From the IMG/VR virus record IMGVR_UViG_3300021962_005905, positions 1-22,607 of that record: DNA of 22,607 nt. One strand, 5' to 3'. A program made the translations under genes and the position numbers. The notes beneath the pieces are model-generated. The model was not told where the DNA came from. It ran no database searches and saw only the letters and a list, made by a program, of their open reading frames with translations. Below, one piece after another: positions 20,577 through 22,607 of the stretch. Position 1 is the first letter of the stretch, and every line of letters starts with the position of its first letter. This stretch comes from a virus.

Positions 20577-21364
20577 TGTACTGCTTTTGTTAGCCCTTTT
20601 GGTGCGGTCTTATCACAAATCAATTGTGCAACGATAGGGCTAATAACTGATCCGATGAAGATGCCGACACCGGCAGGGGTAGCTAAACTAGCAGTCAATA
20701 CTGTTGGGTTGCAAGTGGCAACCGCATTAACAATAACGGTATTCAAAAGTTTTTCATCGCAATTACCTTTAACACCCGGAATCAATAGAATTGACTTAGT
20801 GATAATACCGCCAACTTCTTTTGCCATTAAAGCATTACTTCCCTTTTTAACCATGTAAGAAACAAACGCTGTGCTGATAGCAGTAGAAGTTACAGTTCCC
20901 GGTTCAGCAGGTTCGGGTTTTGGTGTAAAGTATAAAACACAACCAGTGGTCAATGCCGCATTCAAACCGATGTGACAAGCATTAGCGTCAGCCCACTTAT
21001 ATGCTTCCATTGCGCCATACTCGACATACTCAACACCCTCTGAGGCATACTTGACAACTTGTGATGATCCTTCTTTCCATACATCGCTAGCAACATCAAA
21101 CCCTTGCTTCGCATATTCTTCTGTATTCTTTGCGACAACAGAAGCAGTATGTTCAACTGCTTTGGCTGTATCATTTGCCAAACTGACTGCGAAATCTTTT
21201 GTTGCGTTGTATGCGGCGGTAGCAGTTGAAGTAACTGCATTAACTACTGTGTTTGTAGTGTTTACAACAGTATTGACAACAGCGTTTGTTGCTGATGATA
21301 CGCCACTAGCAATAGAATTTCCTACACTTGTCCAGCTGCTTTTCTTAAATGGATTCCATCCCAT
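20573..21364 (-). CDS. LEA-like amphipathic repeat protein with hydrophobic C-terminal domain
   Basis: This 263-residue protein has two parts. Residues 10-130 are a long amphipathic stretch of roughly 11-residue repeats with Ala, Thr, Asn and Lys (ATNAVVNTVVNTT, then AAYNATKDFAVSLANDTAKA), as in LEA or apolipoprotein-like helices that lie on membranes. Residues 131-255 are mostly hydrophobic, with a Cys-containing ACHIGLNAALTTGCVLYF block and a Gly-rich segment (GVGIFIGSVISPIVAQLICD). I associate such proteins, by eye, with lipase neighbours in some bacteria. The ribosome site AAAGGAGAA lies inside the lipase gene's end, so the two are co-translated. A membrane-targeting or pore-forming partner of the lipase is plausible. 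Confidence 0.65.
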   Translation of the reverse strand: MGWNPFKKSSWTSVGNSIASGVSSATNAVVNTVVNTTNTVVNAVTSTATAAYNATKDFAVSLANDTAKAVEHTASVVAKNTEEYAKQGFDVASDVWKEGSSQVVKYASEGVEYVEYGAMEAYKWADANACHIGLNAALTTGCVLYFTPKPEPAEPGTVTSTAISTAFVSYMVKKGSNALMAKEVGGIITKSILLIPGVKGNCDEKLLNTVIVNAVATCNPTVLTASLATPAGVGIFIGSVISPIVAQLICDKTAPKGLTKAVQ

Positions 21365-21365
21365 A

Positions 21366-22082
21366 TTATTCTCCTTTGTTTAGTTTAGCAATGTAATTAT
21401 TCATAAGATGATCGAATACACCTATGAACTTTTCGCCTTTCATTCGTGCTCTGAGTCGGCTTCTTAACATATCTTTGACCATCTGCCAGCCTGTGAAATC
21501 TCTAAAATCTCCATGAAAGTTCATATATCTATGATTGCCATGATGTCGGAATCCCATCAAAATAAATGGAACTTTAGTGACATCATCGCAGTTGTTTTGA
21601 ACTCGATGGTGTGTGACTTTGAGACTGTTTACAAATGCTCTAGTACCTACTCTAGGTGAACCAAAAGTCACTAGAGTTAAAACTTTATCCTGTATCCTGC
21701 TGGCAGCGATAGTGGCCATAGCAGCGCCTAGGCTGTGACCAGTGACGTGAACTTTTTCTATATTAGCCAATGCTTTTTCTATCAAAGGCCATAGTTTGTC
21801 TAGTTCTTTCTTAAAACCGTGATGTACCTTCCCACCAGATGCTTCTAGGTTTTTACCGGCTTCTAAGTCTGCTAGGATATCACTTTTTTCAGTGACTTCA
21901 GTTCCTCGAAAGCTCAACACATGATGATCTGTACCTTTTAACAAATAACCTTGGGCGCCTTTGACATCAAAGAACTCTATGATATCATATCCTTGATCTT
22001 TAAACTTCTTTTTTGATTCTTTGGGATTATCGTAGGTTATAGCTGCAACATGAGCAAACTTTAATAATTCTTTTCTTTCCAT
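21366..22082 (-). CDS. class 3 lipase
   Basis: This 238-residue protein shows the class 3 (Lipase_3) alpha/beta-hydrolase features. The oxyanion strand reads LSFRGTE (56-62). The nucleophile elbow GHSLGA has S117, the likely acid is D167 (CDDVTKVPF), and the likely histidine is H225 (VFDHLMNNY). These enzymes cleave triacylglycerols or phospholipids. There is no signal peptide or membrane helix, so it is probably cytoplasmic, released at lysis, or packaged. AAGGAG precedes the ATG at a good distance. It is followed one base after its stop by the repeat protein and holin-like gene, suggesting action on the host envelope. Phage class 3 lipases are uncommon. Confidence 0.88.
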   Translation of the reverse strand: MERKELLKFAHVAAITYDNPKESKKKFKDQGYDIIEFFDVKGAQGYLLKGTDHHVLSFRGTEVTEKSDILADLEAGKNLEASGGKVHHGFKKELDKLWPLIEKALANIEKVHVTGHSLGAAMATIAASRIQDKVLTLVTFGSPRVGTRAFVNSLKVTHHRVQNNCDDVTKVPFILMGFRHHGNHRYMNFHGDFRDFTGWQMVKDMLRSRLRARMKGEKFIGVFDHLMNNYIAKLNKGE

Positions 22083-22092
22083 TTAGTACTCC

Positions 22093-22515
22093 TTATTCGG
22101 TTCGATCCTTGTCATCAATGGCGCCGCCACTAACCCACGCAGAACACGATCGTGTGCCGGCACATTTAAAATGTAAAAAGTTACAGTAACCTAAATCTGC
22201 TTTGTGTATCGTAGCCATAGCATCAGTTTTTTTCTCATCGCCTTTGATACCCGCCTCGATACACGACCACATCTTATCACTAACATCAAAAGCCGCACAG
22301 TTAGAACACTTCATGGTCTTGGCAGTCTTCTCTGAGATCTTCCAACGCTTGGCCGCTTCCTTCCAATATGATTCTGGTTCATCTGGATTGGCAGGACCGT
22401 AGTGATATTCGTCTATGGCCTTTTGTCTATTCTTTAGATTAACATCTATGTCGTATGTAGCGATGGGACAGCCTTTGTTAGCTGCTTCTACGATGTTGAT
22501 ATATTTTCTATACAT
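22093..22515 (-). CDS. Cys-rich conserved phage protein, possible metal or Fe-S binder
   Basis: This 140-residue protein carries six Cys in its second half: CSNCAAFD (CxxC), then WSCIEAG, DLGYCNF, HFKCAGTRSC and SAWVSGG. Spacing of the first four recalls high-potential iron-sulfur or zinc-ribbon-like proteins (C-x2-C...C...GYC), but this is only a resemblance. A separate Cys is near the N-terminus. The opening MYRKYINIVE has an (I)-x-E site after residue 10, similar to capsid-targeting sequences. It starts 2 nt after the stop of the gene upstream. Similar proteins occur in T4-like cyanophages, from memory. The function is unknown. Confidence 0.65.
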   Translation of the reverse strand: MYRKYINIVEAANKGCPIATYDIDVNLKNRQKAIDEYHYGPANPDEPESYWKEAAKRWKISEKTAKTMKCSNCAAFDVSDKMWSCIEAGIKGDEKKTDAMATIHKADLGYCNFLHFKCAGTRSCSAWVSGGAIDDKDRTE

Positions 22516-22517
22516 GT

Positions 22518-22607
22518 TTATCTCTGTTCAATCCAAGTCATTGCGGCCAGTGCGTCTTTGCCAGTGTTGGGGCTGGCTATGGCCAATGTTAGCGTGTCGC
22601 TGACTGT
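22518..22607 (-). CDS. C-terminal end of an unidentified gene (partial)
   Basis: An open frame enters from the right window edge and ends at TAA (22518-22520). The visible 29 residues end AAMTWIEQR. The next gene's ATG follows 2 nt later, supporting a real, coupled upstream gene. Too little is seen to name it. Confidence 0.6.
   Translation of the reverse strand, partial: TVSDTLTLAIASPNTGKDALAAMTWIEQR

Noticed and set aside
20962-21240. Gln/Leu-rich 92-residue frame inside the repeat protein gene
   Set aside because: Its repetitive composition comes from the frame-shifted Ala/Thr repeats of the real gene.
1340-22603. Many plus-strand open frames opposite minus-strand genes
   Set aside because: They lack ribosome sites, lie opposite well-supported genes, and their products have no family-like composition; treated as shadows.
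1-22607. CRISPR arrays, insertion sequences, large repeats
   Set aside because: No regularly spaced direct repeats, transposase genes or long terminal inverted repeats were seen.

Overview
The window looks like part of the genome of a lytic, T4-like myovirus from an aquatic (marine or freshwater) environment. Almost every gene is on the minus strand. Genes are packed with ATGA/TAATG overlaps. Several transcription units are preceded by the T4-type late promoter octamer TATAAATA or close variants. The gene set is also typical of such phages: class Ia ribonucleotide reductase (NrdA and NrdB) with a glutaredoxin, a Mtd-N/pectate-lyase tail spike, a PAAR-like spike tip, a PD-(D/E)XK exonuclease, tandem 2OG-Fe(II) oxygenase-like proteins, and many conserved aquatic-phage proteins of unknown function. 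The host cannot be named. Phasin-like and other small proteobacterial-type proteins point weakly to a proteobacterium.

Layout. Bases 1-92 hold a tmRNA-type T-arm with its own sigma70-like promoter, probably the acceptor piece of a circularly permuted tmRNA. Bases 90-3033 carry two tandem oxygenase-like proteins, a DUF454/YbaN-like membrane protein, a PAAR-like protein, an unknown protein and a small Sm-like protein. Bases 3035-6705 carry the nucleotide-reduction module (grx, nrdB, nrdA). Bases 6758-8720 hold the tail spike and a small partner. Bases 8747-9454 hold the exonuclease under an early-type promoter that may make a leaderless message. Bases 9485-15291 hold mostly unrecognised genes, several with their own late promoters and terminators, plus a polymerase-beta-like nucleotidyltransferase followed by a KWDG ligase-like nucleotidyltransferase.

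Bases 15430-16365 are the only plus-strand genes: four small proteins, including a phasin-like one behind a good sigma70 promoter. A bidirectional hairpin separates them from the convergent minus-strand block 16420-19550, which includes a secreted staphylococcal-type nuclease. Bases 19578-22607 form a chain of tightly spaced genes: a Cys-containing protein, a class 3 lipase, a long amphipathic repeat protein, a two-TM holin-like protein, a 52-residue Cys-rich microprotein and a conserved unknown.

The most interesting pattern is a group of unrelated proteins, including the nucleotidyltransferase pair, whose N-termini end in (I/L)-x-E. These resemble the capsid-targeting sequences that the T4 prohead protease removes. 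They may be pre-packaged head proteins delivered with the DNA. This is inference, and the motif also occurs by chance in a few other genes here.
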